Positions 1 to 14,000 are shown, numbered from the stretch's first letter. The stretch: 64,000 nucleotides of DNA from Viscum album (GCA_963277665.1 OY728137.1:1174306670-1174370669), one strand, 5' to 3'. Numbers and translations are program-made. Notes: generated from the sequence alone by a model not told the origin.

Positions 1-2937
1 AAATAATGAATTTTTGAAAACTTTTCAGAATTTATTATTGAATGATACTCATTGTAAGATCGATCCAATGAGGTAAAACCTATAACTCTATGTAACTAAT
101 GTACCCAACTATATTGAGAGCATGAGTAGATATTGAAGTTCCATATATATTATTCCACTAAAACAGATCCTTTTAAATCTCATACCTCTCAATATTTATT
201 ATTCCTAATATATACTTTTTAGGTTCTTTATCATATAATATGACTCCATGTTCTCATGTTAGTTTTCCAACTTGGGTTATATGGTCACAAGAACTAGTGT
301 TGATAGTTATAGTAAATATTTCATATTATTTTAAAAGAATCCTATATCAATTTGTTGAATGACTTCACTAGATAGTTTTTTAGTAAGGGGATTCAATAAT
401 ATATGTAAATTTCTATATTACTTCAGATTAATTGTTATGTAATATTACCCATTAATGAAATTTTCATCATGAAGATTTTCTTTATCCAATATAGATATAA
501 TTGTAAAGATCGAATATAATGATGATGTAATTATCTTTAACATAATATTTTATAAGATTATTTTCAAGATTTATGTTCATTTAATAAGGAATTTAATTAA
601 ATAGACACTCATTAAAATGATAACCCATTCTAAACTCATTATATTAATTTGTACGAATATAACCAAATTTCACTAAACAATGAGTTGGATATGGTGTTCA
701 TCTAACCAGTTATTTATTTATCAAGGATATAAAATCATTTATATTATATATAATTCTTGATAGTTAAGTGGAGAAAACTTTTAACAATCCATCATATCGA
801 GAAACCCAATTCTATTATTATGGTGACATATTTTGATTTGGATATCCTATTGAACTGTAATAAAAAAATTCCAAGAATGGGAACATAATATGATTAGTGT
901 CACCCATTAATTTCTACCCTTAAAAAATATAAACTATGGTAACCTATCTATAGTAATAAACTACTTGATTAGATGATCGATGTCCGAAAATGTTCCACTT
1001 TGGAAGGAATATACCACTTAGTATTTTTTAGGGGAATTAATATCACCATATTATCCAATACTGTTACTTTTATGTATTAATTATTATCGTGATTTATTTT
1101 GGAATCATATTCCTCCAACAAAATAAATAAGTTCAAATCATATTAGTGTGTGACTCTTTATACAACTCACAACTGGTGTTACTAACCCAATTAAAAATGA
1201 AAAATATATTCACACACATCCAAATGCATAAAATGAATAAGGTACATATAACTCATTCATGTAAATGATTATGATTATATAAAATCAATATCATCACAAG
1301 AGTAGTTATGGACCCACATATATTCAAATCCAACTTCTCTTGAATAAGGAATAAACCTCCAATAAAGTGATAATTTTGAACCAATGTCCCTCTACTAAGG
1401 AATACATTACTCAAGAGAGATTGAAATTTCATCAAAATTATAACACTTAATATGTATAAATCATAATTAACTAATTAATTCAATCTCATAACTCAATACT
1501 TTCCTAATTGAAGGTAAAATAATACAAAATCTATTTTCATTCCTAGAATGTATCTTTTTATATACATTTATGTCAATTTATATAAGTAGTTTAACATTTA
1601 AACAAAATCATACCTAAAAATTCATAATATAAAATTTTTATATATGAATTAAATATGGAATAATAAATAAATATTAATTTAATTAATTTAAACATGAAAT
1701 AAAAATTTATAAACAATTCGTAAATAACAAATTATAAAATCTTTGTAATTTATAAATTCTTTATAGAAAATCCATAATTAAAAAATAAAACCACTTTTTA
1801 TGTGTTTTATAATATTAAATCCTTCATATTTTTCATTATATGGATGTTAATTTAAATATAAGAAATTTTATGAAATATAAACATTTTATACTTCAATTTC
1901 TATTATGTAAACATTTTACACAATCTAAATATCACGCATTTAGAATTATTTAATCACTTGACCAAATAATTAAACAAAATCATTTTGATATTTTTTAAAT
2001 AGTTTCAAAATAAGGCCTTTTTAATTTGAATTAATACAATTAAATATTAGGAAAAATTCATAATTTTTAATATAAACACTTTATATTTTTCATTATTTTT
2101 TTTAATTTATAATCCCTTTATAATTAAAATTTATATTTTACAAAAAAAAAAGTATAAATCTAAATTAAGAACCATGACATAAAATTTTAAAAGAGATATT
2201 TTAATATTAACACTTAATATTATGGAATATTTTTTACGAATTTTTTATCTAAAATTTAATTAATTAATTATTTATAAAAACATTGTAATTAATTAATTTT
2301 TAAACATTTTTATAAATCATGAAATATTACAAAATTTAATATATTATAATTTTAAAACAATTTATTAATTTTATAATTCAATTAATAATTGGATTTTAAG
2401 AAAGAGACATTTTCTATTAAAATAATTATTCAGGGTGTAGATGGAATCATAGAATATGATAGATAGGCTAGGAAAAATAAATTGTTTCATCTATATCACT
2501 AATATTTTATTACTAATAATCATATAATCTCTAAAAATAAATCATATACGTAATTTTTTTTAATATTTTATCGTAAAGAAAAACATTACATATATAGGGA
2601 AGTAACAGTATAATCGTTACACATCCAAAGCGTGAAAATTATATATAAATCATATTTTTTAATTTTCATCATAACATTAAGTTGATACGACACTCTATTT
2701 TAATGAAAATCTAAAGTGATATCATTCAATATGATATCACAATTTTATATGATTTGAATTATACAAACCAGATAGACTTGTACTTAGTCATCGAATATAA
2801 TATCCCATAAATTATGAATTAATTAAATTAATAAAAACAATTACAACTTTTATTTAATGAGGGAGTATAAAATAATAATTAGTATATAAAAAACCCCTCA
2901 TTTCCAGTATGATTCCATAAATAAAATTTAATAATAT
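1..2937. other. AT-rich stretch with no recognised gene
   Basis: Very AT-rich DNA with frequent stops in all frames. I see no gag, pol or host-gene motif on either strand. Because a minus-strand primer site and LTR end lie immediately to the right (2938-3925), this stretch is the expected position of that element's internal region, but no coding signal supports it. The only open frames are about 60 codons and look like chance. Confidence 0.5.
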
Positions 2938-2950
2938 GGATCTGATACCA
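2938..2950 (-). promoter_or_regulatory. Probable retrotransposon primer-binding site (minus strand)
   Basis: Read on the minus strand this is TGGTATCAGATCC, matching 10 of the 12 bases of the plant initiator tRNA-Met complement TGGTATCAGAGC. It abuts a small inverted repeat (ACCACT, AAA, AGTGGT) and what looks like an LTR end to the right. It implies an element transcribed leftwards. Confidence 0.5.
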
Positions 2951-3925
2951 CTAAAAGTGGTGTAATACCAATTCGTCGTATGAACATGTTCAATGTCAAG
3001 TATATATAAACCCATTAAAGAACTCCACTACCCCAACACTTAGTATATGAATATAATTTCATTAGAAATGGATCCCATTTGTAAATATCCAAACATTTTC
3101 ACTTCTCATGCATGAGAGTTCCTCGAAATGGGATACCCTTCAACCTTTTACTTGCCAATATTGAGAGATTTATATGAAATTATTAATTATTAATCAATGA
3201 AATCGAAATTTTAAGAAAAAATAGAAAAAGAACATCATTACTTTTAAATTTAAATCTTTTAAACTATAAATGATAAATGTGTATATTACACTAAAGTATA
3301 TTATTGTTATTTCCATCTTCAAGTACTATATGTGGATCACTAAGGAACAACTAGAAGGATATTCCCTCTAAGGGTATCCAAAATTTTCACCAAATCACCC
3401 AAACTATTTTGAAAGAATCATGTGAACCACTATGATATTATAATATATTATGGCTCTAAGGATAATGGAAGAAGAGGGATTCAGGTGGGAGGGTGTTTTA
3501 ACGAGAGGCGTGCTAGAGGATCATTCACCCATGTGACTTAGTTTCTAGTCTCTTTTATATAGGCTACAAGGATTCCCAGAGCCCATGCATTTAATCATTA
3601 TTTTATAATAAACATGAATACATTACTTTATTTACATCTCAGGTATCCATTATCCAGATACTCTCACATCCAATTCATCTAATGAAATGTCTAATCAATG
3701 ATAGATTGTGTGCATGAGATTCGAGTGTTAACTCATGAAAACTCCACTACCAAAGATTTATCATATAAGTTACAAATAAATCACACCCTATAATTTACAG
3801 AACTTCAAGTCACCCATGTATTATAATATGACTATCCACGGTAGCATATATGATATCCCTATGTCATAAAACAGGATATATGCTAACAGGTTATATATAA
3901 TCCTTTTCTTATGTATTACATACTC
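2951..3925 (-). repeat. Probable LTR end of an old minus-strand retrotransposon
   Basis: The stretch lies next to a minus-strand primer site, which puts the 3' part of an LTR here. On the minus strand a TATA-like CTATATAAAAGAG occurs at about 3551-3563, roughly 600 bp before the LTR end, a sensible place for an LTR promoter. The left boundary lies within 2951-2965; the right end is taken where the next LTR (C) begins. No second LTR of this element was recognised. Lineage is unknown. Confidence 0.35.
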
Positions 3926-5385
3926 TATAACACCCAATATTATTATAAATGAAATCACAAGTATTTAGTTAATATTCATTTCATATTTCACTAAACATGT
4001 CCTAGAGGTATAATATTTCCCAGAATAATATTCTCAAGTCAACTGACTATATAAAAGGGTCATTTCTTGAATGATTCATCTACTTCAAACTCAACATCAT
4101 TGATTCTTAGCATGTGAGAAATGTTGGGTTGATATATTCAAAGCTATGATATATGGAATACATAATATATCACATAGAATATCTAAGGAAGTTCTAATCA
4201 TTATTCCACTAAACTAATCAACTCAGCTACCTCAAATAGTCTTCACAAACATGGGTTCCAATTTTACTCGCCTGTAAATTGTTTTACGTCATAATTGATG
4301 TGACCTCTTAATAATAGCCAGTGACCAACCAAAAAATATGGTGGGGGGATAACCTATATTTATATTATAACAAAATATGATTTTAGTGAATATTCTACAT
4401 TAATATAAATATTTTGTTAAATGATTGTTCTACATGAACATCAACCCATAATGAATTGGGACACAATTATTAAGATAAATATAACCATTTTAAAGTATTG
4501 ATTGAATTGGATTTGAAATATAGATTTAAATAAAAATAATATTCACTTATAATACTAATTCATTAAAGAAATAAAATTAGTATAAGTAAACAACTAATAT
4601 GAATATTTGTTTGATAAAAATGTGTTTTTAATAAAACTATACATTTATAAAATATATTTAAAACATAATATATTATGATTAAATATGAAAAATATATATT
4701 ATTTATATATATAAAATAACATAAATTAATTTAATTAGAAATTGACAGAAAATAAGAACAAGAATAGTTAATATTTTAAAAGTTAGTTTCTTATACAAAT
4801 GGTTTTCATTATATTTTATACTTAGAATTATAATTTTTCTGCCTAAATTTTAAAATTTTAAATTGAAAATCCAAAATATATTTTTTATTCATCATAAAAA
4901 TATTATCGTAAGATGAATATTTGATATTTTTAGGAAAAGATTTGTTTTTAAATGAAAATGAAAAATAACATTTCTAAAAATAATACTACTCTTATGATGT
5001 TATTTGAACATAATCATAACAAAAAAATTATGATACATTTTTTTGAAGAAATAGTTATTTTATTATTAAAATAATATATTTAAAGATATTATTTTTAATT
5101 TAAAAACTTATATTTTCCATTTTAGAACATATGAAATATTGTTTTATTAAACAATTATTAATGTGTTATACATTTGTCAATTTAGAATTAATTTGTATCA
5201 CATTAAAAAAATTATATTATAAAAAAATTTTCATATTTGTAATCCATGGTTCCAAATTAATCAATAAGTTCCCTTTTAATTTTATAAACATAATTAAATT
5301 ACTTATGTAAAAATTTGTCACCACTGTAAAAGAAAATATAATAAAAGATTTTAAAATATAAAAAATACATATAAAATGTTTAAAA
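3926..5385 (+). repeat. LTR C, left part (TGTAACACCC family)
   Basis: It begins TATAACACCC, a one-base decay of the TGTAACACCC start seen at 57565 and nearly at 20801 and 48686. The next 60-70 bp resemble the start of element A's LTR (TTAATATT followed by a TTTCAC word). The LTR stops at 5385 where Sirevirus 1 is inserted, and resumes at 17635 with the homologous TATA-box region. Start position is moderately supported; body homology is weak because the region is almost pure A and T. Confidence 0.45.
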
Positions 5386-7022
5386 TTTTGGACACACTAA
5401 TGTTGTTCCAAAATATCAAAATTCTCTATATTGTTTTAATGATCATAAAATACCCTCAATTTTATTTCAAATATTTTTTCATAAAGTTTGAGGATCAATA
5501 CTTAATGATATTAATATGTCTTTTATAAGTTATTAATATTTGAGTTAAAGTATTTTTTAAGTATTAAAGGATTGTGTTTGAGTAACGTGAATCACTAAAC
5601 TTTAGAATAAAATTCTTTGATCACTTTATGTGAGTGAGAAATTCTATTTTTTTTGGGATAAAATATGTTTGGAATTATTACATCTGAAGAATAATTATAG
5701 TCCATTATTATGATTAATTGAAGTCCTACTATAAATAATTATAATCGGTAACATATTTAAATCATGGAATAAGTCTTTCATTATATATCTCTGATAACGT
5801 CTTCCATTTACAATAACAATTTATGATCATAAGAAATCCATTTGATCAACACAGTTGTATAATGAGAATGGTGGACATCATAGACTTGTGATCATAATCT
5901 AAATTCATATGATTAGATGATCGTGTTACACTTTCATAAATGTATGAGTTTTTTATAAATCCATTTAATACCCAAAAAAGTCATATAATCAATTGAATCC
6001 TTTCAATCAGTAGTTTTACAATGATTAACCCTCTTGACATAGAATATATTTAATAATTTTAATGTATTTTGTTACTATTTCAAGGTGATTTATTAACATT
6101 CTAATATATCAAGATATGTCAACTACTACATTATATTTTATCAAAATTAGTGATGTATAAATAATGAAAATAAAATGTAATTAATGTTTTTATTTCTAAT
6201 AAGAGTGAAGTTTCAAGGTAGTTGTAGGTTTCACCATCGCACATTCTATTTTTTCTATTTCTAGAAGATGTCACATGAAAAAAGGAAAAAATTTAATTTA
6301 GGAATATTAAATTCACTACTCCTTACCATTTTAAGTTATATAAATGATTGTTATTCATAAAGGATTGTGTTCCATGTACAATAATCATGTTTTGAGGTGA
6401 ATTTTCATCCATATAGAAATATCATGTATACTAAGTTTTTTATGATATTATTATTGTGAATTTAAGAACAATAATCTACTTCTGCTATGTGATTTATAGT
6501 TTTATCTGTAGAAAACAATGATATTTCATATGTAACCTAATGTTTTCATTTATTCCCTAGAATATTTCTTCATCAACATTGAATTAATTCTTCCAAATAT
6601 GTACCAAAACACACAATATTAATACTCATCTATTTCTATAAAGCATAAACTCATCATTTTTATTGTGTAAAGGATATATAGAGGTCTTGTAAAAAGAGAT
6701 ATAATATTTGAAATCACAAGCATCATTTTTTAACAAGTTTTAGTCACATTCACTCAAGTATAAAGGACCTCAATAAATATTCATTCATAGTAAAAATAAT
6801 GACTATAAAGGGGTAGAGAATTGGTGGAGTGGAATAGAGGAGGCTTCTACCCCAAACCATTATAAATCTTTTGTGTCTTGATCATTATACTATATTTAAT
6901 TTTTCATATTAATTTATAATAATGATTTTAGGATATTTTTTTTTCAATAGGTAGTTTTTAAAATGGAGAGAATTTTATGAACTCAATTCACCCCTCTTGA
7001 GTCATTTTCTAAATCCATTCCA
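5386..7022 (+). repeat. 5' LTR of Sirevirus 1
   Basis: Shares with 15997-17634 the start (a CACACTAATGTT word), TTGTTTTAATGATCATA near +55, an AAGGGGTGGAGAATT-like word about 200 bp before the end, and a terminal TTGAGTCATTTT followed by a C-rich patch. The expected terminal TG has become TT in both copies. The end is placed at CCATTCCA (7022), just before the primer site. Confidence 0.8.
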
Positions 7023-7030
7023 TAAAAAAA

Positions 7031-7042
7031 TTTGTATTAGAT
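7031..7042 (+). promoter_or_regulatory. Primer-binding site of Sirevirus 1
   Basis: TTTGTATTAGAT matches 9 of 12 bases of TTGGTATCAGAG, the initiator tRNA-Met complement, allowing for C-to-T and G-to-T decay. It lies 8 bp after the 5' LTR, where reverse transcription would be primed. Confidence 0.6.
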
Positions 7043-7149
7043 TATGAGAAAATTATATTCTAAAATCTAATAGTTTGAAGTCATAAATATATTTCTAAAT
7101 GTTATCAATGGATGAAAATAGATAGAGGATATTTGTGGCCGAGGATAAT

Positions 7150-8600
7150 TATTTAAATAAATATAATTATGGGTGATGAAAGTATTTAATTATTACTTAT
7201 CTAAAAAAATATTTTTCTAAAGGTTATCATAAAATCTTTCAATCCTTTTAATGTTCTTGATGAAAAACCGAAAAAATGGTTTGCTACTATGGATGTAGAA
7301 TATGACTTGAAAGACCATTATATGAATTTTTTTATATGTGTATTGGGTCCTAATGAGTTCAACTATGTATCACAATATGATTTAGAATAAGAAACACGGT
7401 CAACTGTATCTGTTGCTTGTGAAGGTACTGATAATATAAGGAAACACACTTACAATACTACCAAATTAAATATTGATACTTTCATAATATTTGATCATGA
7501 GAGAATCACATAGATTAGTGTAATTTTTAATGAAATAATAAAAAATTTATACTCCTTAAGAACTCTTTTACTTGAAATTGATCAAGCACTCAAGGTACTC
7601 AATGTTCTTCCACTAAAATGGAGTGGAATTTAAACATCAATTAGGAAGTCTACTACTGTGAAATATTTTAAGATAAAATATTTCATTGATCAATGATGAT
7701 ATATAAGGAGAATATGAAAGCCCAAGAATGTGTTCAAATAACAATAAAAAGGTATAATATTACCTTAATGGTATCCACTACAAAATATGAATAAAAAATA
7801 AAGTGACATCATTTACACACTAATCTAATGAAGTGTCTTTATGAAACATAGAGTCATGTGATAATATTGATCAAATTGATAAGATTTTCAGGAAGTTCTA
7901 TAATAAAGACGAGTATTCATGAATTCCTTTATCAAATAAAATAATTTTTATGGAAAAAACAAAGAGTACGTTGTTATGAGTGGAAGATGATATGGTATAT
8001 CAAGCATGGCTACCCTCATCTTACGAATAATAAAAATTATGAAAATAATTATAATAAATGATTAATCTAAAATAATTATATGAAATGAATTAAGGATATA
8101 GAGAGTTCCTTATATTTGCTTAATGGAACTTACTAATGAGGCCCCTCTTTTTTAATATTCTTCCTTTGAATATGAACGTGAAAACTACTCTTTCGATAAG
8201 TTTAATGAAACATTTTCTTTGTTAGAATAAAATTTTAATCATTAAATAAAAAAATTATGTCTGTCATAAAATATAATGATTCTTCAGCCAAAGAAAAAGT
8301 TGAACACACCCAACAATTTTATAAATTGTAATTTTATTTAGATAATGTTTTATCTAGATTCACTACCCATGCATGAAAAATATAATAATTAAAGTTTTAT
8401 GTCAATGATATAAAATATACAACTACTGTCATTACTAGGGGGACTGTTTAAATCAAATACTTATAAAGATCAAATAATATAAAGAAAAAAATTTAATATA
8501 AAGTAAAGGGGAAAACCCAATTAGTATAAAAAGTATTTTTAATCCAGTTATAAAAAAAGAAACATGTCAAACACTAATTTATTTCAATGAAACACATACA
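7150..8600 (+). pseudogene. gag: Sirevirus 1 gag remnant
   Basis: Reading through stops, 7240-7660 carries the copia gag core: a segment with ACEGTDNIRKHTYNTTKLN, then a SVIFNEIIKNLYSL-like stretch, then LNVLPLKW, corresponding to the family's THEGT, RFxxIINxL and LPxSW blocks. Gag would form the particle and package RNA. Downstream, 7700-8600 shows only scattered traces and I could not place a zinc knuckle with confidence. Several TAG and TGA stops interrupt the frame, and no initiator could be chosen. It sits directly after the primer site, as expected. Confidence 0.65.
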
Positions 8601-10240
8601 GTCACCATGCTAATTATTTTTGTTATGACATCCTTTATTTTTATGTGTTAAAAAATATCTCATCTCTATAAACATATATAACACTAATTCTATATCATCA
8701 AGATGTTCTGAATATATTGAAAAGTGTAGAGATATTGGGGTATGAAAATACTTTTTATCAGATTCTAAAGGATCCAAGATCATTAGGTAACCAAAATATC
8801 TTCGTGTTTGATTAAAATATATTAGAAAAAATCTATGATAGAGGAAATAAAAAATAGTTTATGGATATTTGATTTTAAGACATATGAGTGAATATTTTTC
8901 ATACATCCACTTACTGTCTAAAATTAAAGGAGGATAAGTCACATTTGGTTACAATGATAAAGGAAATATTTTTGGATTTAAAACTATTGAAGATTCACTA
9001 CTAGTCCCTATCAATAAATTAATTTATATTTATGGTATAAATAAGAAACTAAAAATTATTTCATAACTTTTTGATAATTTATTTTCAGTTGATTTTATAA
9101 AATAATTCATATTTAGTTTTTAATGATAAATTTGTCATGTTTAATGAACCAAAGAATGAAAATATTTACCGTCAAGATATTTATTATTTTTTAAAAATTG
9201 AACTATTTATATGATGAAATAAATTAATCTTGGAGTAGGCAGAGAATACATAAACACTGTACTTTTTATTAATTATGTAAATTTTCTATGAAAAATTTGA
9301 TTTCTAATTTCCTCAACTCAAAATGATAAAAAACAAACTATTTGAAGCTTGTTGAATGGGAATGAAACACAAGTAATTTTTAAAACTAATAAAATATGGA
9401 TGTGTTTTATCCCTCTTGAACAAAATGATTAATTGGAATGTATTAATTTGTGTATTTTTTAGTTGAAGATTCTTATTTATTTACATGGGTTTACATTTTA
9501 ATACATAAGTGTTAATATTGTATTATTTTTATAAACTTCTAATAATATAAAATTAAAATGATTATAAAATTATTTCTTTATGAAGTGACCATGGGGTTAT
9601 CTTGAGAATTCCAAATTCATTTCATTTTTCTATAAACATGGCATTAAACATACCTTCTCCTCTCTAAGGATACCTTAATAAAATAGTTCTTTCGAAATAA
9701 GAGATGGGACATGGTAAGAATTTTCTTGAACAATGCTTTGTGAATATAGCTTGCCTACTCATTTTTTTATTGATCTCATTAACAAAATTTAATATGTCAT
9801 CAATAGAGTCCATATATGGTTTATCTTGAAGAAAACACCTGATTAGATATGGAATGACAGGAAACCAATTTTAGGATACTTTTATGTTTTTATAAAAAGT
9901 GTTCATCTTAAACACTATGAAAAATTAAGGTAAGATTTATCCAAAGGTTGATAAAGGAATATTCCTAGCTTCTTTTACCAATTCTAAAGCCTATAGTGTT
10001 TTCAATATGAATTCAGGCATTTTTTATTAATATACTATTATGAAATTTGAGGATAATAATCCCTTTGGAAACAAAAAAAATGTTGATTACATAAGTGATT
10101 CATTATGTAACACTATATTGGAACCTTTCTTTGATTAAAAAAAGGATTATTATATGTTACATTATCAGGAAAATATTTTCTTGAATGAATATATTATGAT
10201 GAACCTAAAAGTTTCAAACATAGAAAACCTAGAATAAATT
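8601..10240 (+). pseudogene. pol: Sirevirus 1 protease-integrase remnant
   Basis: A Trp followed by an Asp near 8862-8880 sits where the copia protease motif (DSGCSRHMTG in the family) is expected, but the SG is lost. Near 9060-9180 a LLSISQLCD-like block is recognisable. From 9585 to 10060 the integrase core and C-terminal part show well: an SDHG block for the second catalytic region, a run ending in FLNECFVNIAC-like sequence, and KVDKGIFLASFTNSKAYSVF, the KADxGIFLGYSxxSKAYRVFN signature. Stops and shifts occur every few dozen codons. Integrase would have joined the cDNA copy to host DNA; this copy cannot. Confidence 0.7.
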
Positions 10241-10279
10241 AAGTAAATCATATTAAATTTTCCACTTCTGTATCCTAAT

Positions 10280-10990
10280 TAGATCCTTGAACCATAAAAT
10301 AATGTTTAAGAGATGATAGTTACGTGGTTTCTATAAAAATGGAATTAAACATGTTCAAGAGGAATAAGGTATTAGATTTTGATGATATATCATAGGATTA
10401 ACGAGTAATAAGAACTAAATTGGTATTTAGATACAATAAATATGATCATGGTGTAATCACTATAAGTAATGCTTGACTACATAACAAAGGGTATAACAAT
10501 GATGAAGGAGTAGATTACAGGGATAAATTTTCCCATTTTTCTAGATTTGAAGTAATTCAGATCCTCTTATCACTAAATAATATATTGATTTTAAAAACCT
10601 TTTTATTGATATAAAATAATTTTTTAAATGGATTTTTATAGAGGAAATTTATATTTAAAAACATCCACGCTTTGAAGACCATCATTTTACATATTTTATT
10701 TTTAAACATACCAAAGATTTTTGTGGTCTCAAAAATCACTAAGAGCTTGGTATAAAATATTATGTTCATTTATTTTATCAAAAGTTTTTATTGTGGGTTA
10801 GGATATCCCAAACCCTTTTAGTAAAACTTTATTAAAATATAGTTTTATTGTAAAAAGTTATATTGATGATCCTATTTTTAATTCAATAAAATATGTGTAG
10901 TGGTTTTTTAAAACTCATGTAAAAATAATTTTAAATTATCATTATAGGGGAGTTAAATTTATTCCATGATTTTCATATTTATCAAAATTA
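10280..10990 (+). pseudogene. pol: Sirevirus 1 reverse transcriptase remnant
   Basis: The segment contains a KGYNNDEGVDYRDKFSHFSR stretch (family: KGYNQEEGIDYDETFAPVAR), a degenerate NxFLNGFL block, and YIDD at 10859-10870, the catalytic YxDD box, still carrying both Asp residues. Most other motifs are broken by stops and frameshifts. A minus-strand open frame at 10557-10769 is only a shadow of this region. Confidence 0.8.
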
Positions 10991-11790
10991 TTTTTAAAAA
11001 TTTTTATATTAAAATTATTACATAAACGACTTTATTAGAAGATTTAGAATTGAACATACTAAGAATTATTCATCATATATGAGTTCCAATATTAAGCTTG
11101 ATACAGATAAACCTGTGGAAATTGATTAAAATAAGCTATATAGAGGTATAATTATGATCTTTGTTTATCACATTACAATAAGACCATACATTATGTTTTC
11201 AGTGTGTATTTATTCTATATTTTAATCAAGTCTTAATGAGTTACATTTTATTTCTCTCGAAAGGATTTTAACATACATAAAATGAAATTTTTTAATCTTT
11301 ACTTTTTCAAAAAAATATGACTTTTATTTAGTCTCATCTTCTAATATTGACTTTTGGAGGTTTTAAGTTAGATAGGAATAGTAAATATAAAACATTCCTT
11401 TATTTAGGAAAATCATTTGTATTACAGTGTAGTAAAAATTTTCATTTTTTTTAATTATCAACTATTGAATTTTAGTGCATTATAGCTGGTAGTTACTATG
11501 AACAAGTGTTATAGATGAAACACACATAGATGTAATTTTGATTTAATTTTTACCAAATTCCAATAAAATTTGATAATTTTTTTTAATATTTAAAAATATC
11601 TAATAATCCATTCATGAACCAAACAAATTAATCAATGACCAAATTTCATTAAGGATCACTAAAATAACGTGGTATCCCTTTTGAATTTAATTTAATGATA
11701 ATTAACATGCAGATATATTTACAAATACCATAAAATATGATAGATTTTATCTTATTAAAAGTGATTTAGGAAATATTGAATATAATTGAA
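10991..11790 (+). pseudogene. pol: Sirevirus 1 RNase H remnant
   Basis: Recognisable blocks, in order: a FSVCLYSRF-type segment near 11195, an AGSYYEQVLWMKHT block at about 11480-11525 (family: AAGSCCAQVLWMKQT), and HADIFTNTIKYDRFYLIK at 11708-11765 (family: ADIFTKPL). This fixes the end of pol near 11790. Stops interrupt the frame. The ADIFTKPL tail followed by a further coding-like stretch is typical of the SIRE1/Maximus side of Ty1/copia. Confidence 0.75.
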
Positions 11791-11989
11791 CATATTCTTA
11801 ATCAGTTAATTAATTCGATTTATGTTCTTAATAGTTTTCTCAATTATTTATATTTATTTATTATTATTATTATTTTAAACCAAAGAGACCCAGATTTTTT
11901 ATTTAAATTATAATAACTTTATATCAATATAACCTAAAGTAAAAATGGGTTTCTTTTTCCCATTATACATTAGAAGTTAAATGGTCACT

Positions 11990-14000
11990 TTTCTAAAAAT
12001 CCCTACCTCTCTAACCTAAGAACTCTATTTCTTCTTCACTATAATATGAACCCTAAGATTCTTCCCGATCGACCTACTAAATACATTTAGATAATTGTGA
12101 TGTCTAATTAGGATAATGATGGACATAATAGAATCTAATAGAGAGCCATGACAAGTGAAAACTATTGAACCATGTTACTAGGAAAATTTATTGATCTAAG
12201 TGGTTAGGATCATATGAATATCTTTATAAATATAGTCCATGTTTTTTAATAACAAGATTGGGTTCTTAATGAGTAGAACACTTGAATATTATTTGGAAAA
12301 TATTTAATATAATTTAATTATTATGTTTAGTTTCAATTCTCCTAAAATGGTGGTAATGTACAATAAAGAGTTAATGGAAAATAATTCTCTATTTAATCTA
12401 AGGGTATTTAGGAAGTATTCAACTGTTTTTATGAAAGCAAGTATCTCTATAACCATTTAATGATATCATATAATAAAATTAGTCCTTAGGGTACAGTTGA
12501 ATACGTGTTTATAAGTATTATAATTCTAGAAGATGTCATAAAAGGATCTATTACTAGAACATTGGGTCCTCTGAAAATTCCATTATAGACCTACATAAGT
12601 CAAAGATCCTAGGAATTGAGAAAATTTATTTTTCAAGTAATTAAATAAATGTTTTTTATTTATCAATGCAGTGAAAGTAATCCTTCCTATGTATATGATT
12701 CACTATACCCAATACTTTTTCATTTAAGAAGAGGCTCAAGTTTTACCCCTATAGATGAATTTTGACTTTATCTCCAAAATTAATGATGTTGACTTAGCTA
12801 AAATTGATGTGACCATGTTCAAAATGAATTACTTCATATTTTATGAGTTTGTAATGAACATGAAATTTCTCTATGATCCAACTCAAAATGATTTGGTTAT
12901 TAAAAATGATGGATAAAAGGAAGTTTTAGGAGGTGAAGAAAAATATATACCTGTTTTTATTTAGGGTTATAATGTTATTCTATAAGATCCCTATGATAAA
13001 AATAATTTTGAGAGGGACACTACAAGAGATATAGAATAAATTCATGCAACTGATATTTAAGTTGTAGATTCTAATGTTAGTAAAAAATGAGGCAGATATA
13101 TAATAATCTTTAGAAGAAGAAGAACCTATCCAAATATTAACAGATGAGGTTATTTCTAAATAGAAACCAACTTCTCATACCTAGAATAAAGAACCTTTAA
13201 TTTTAGATACTAATGTGCTTAAACCATAATATAAAGATATTGAAATGAATAAATTGGATCTCAAGGATTCAGTTAGAGAAAATACTATCCTAAATCTTTT
13301 CATAATATTTAATCATGTTCTATATAATTATCTTCCTTCAGTAGTTCATAAATGAAAAGTTAATGAGCTGCTTAAGTTAGTATGACCTAAAAGATTCCAA
13401 TAATTATTTATTAGAATGAGTATGTAACACAATTATTGAATCAAAATTAATGTGATTATAATTTGGACGACCTTGTAAAAACCTTTTCTTATAATGTTTT
13501 AAATGTGTTTGAATGTTCTATTATTGAATCTAAGGATTTCAAGGACAGGTGTAAATTTTTAATGGGTGAGCTTCAAATTATAAAGAATAACTCATCCTCC
13601 GAAACTTAATTCGCTACTATGATATAGATAATGACAACCTAATCTAATTTTCTAAAGAACCTCCATTCTTTTAAAATTGTTAGATATTTTATATTCAAGG
13701 AAGAAATTAAATTCGTGAAAATTAAATTTACAGAATTGAAAGATACCTCATTATATATATGAGAGTTAGACTAGTTAAAGGGAATGATTAAGGCTCAATT
13801 TGGTCAGATAGAGAATTTTCAACCTTTGTAAATAGGTGACTTATCTGATATTTTTAAATAGGTGAAAAATTTAATGGATAATTTGAAAAAATTTATGGAA
13901 AATTTAATTCCTATGTTAGGAATTTGTGAATTTCAAGAAGACCGATGAGGTATGCATGATATTACTATTTCTAAAACAAATTTTCACACACTAAAGAGCA
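11990..14000 (+). pseudogene. Sirevirus 1 extra 3' ORF, possibly envelope-like
   Basis: A degenerate frame follows pol where SIRE1-type elements carry an additional ORF often called envelope-like. The best stretch, 12740-12920, reads as a hydrophobic and acidic mix after a LPLxMNFDF-like segment, then a Lys/Glu-rich patch. 13540-13960 is rich in Lys, Glu, Leu and Asn with heptad-like spacing and could be a coiled coil. Sirevirus 2 has an equivalent region on the other strand with the same order (hydrophobic part, acidic part, coiled-coil part). I did not see a convincing signal peptide or membrane anchor. The envelope label rests on position only. Confidence 0.4.

Noticed and set aside
4008..4031. 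CCTAGAGGTATAATATTTCC resembles the start region of BARE/Angela-type copia LTRs
   Set aside because: Only one short word matches, with no TG start, partner LTR or coding region; position fits LTR C better.
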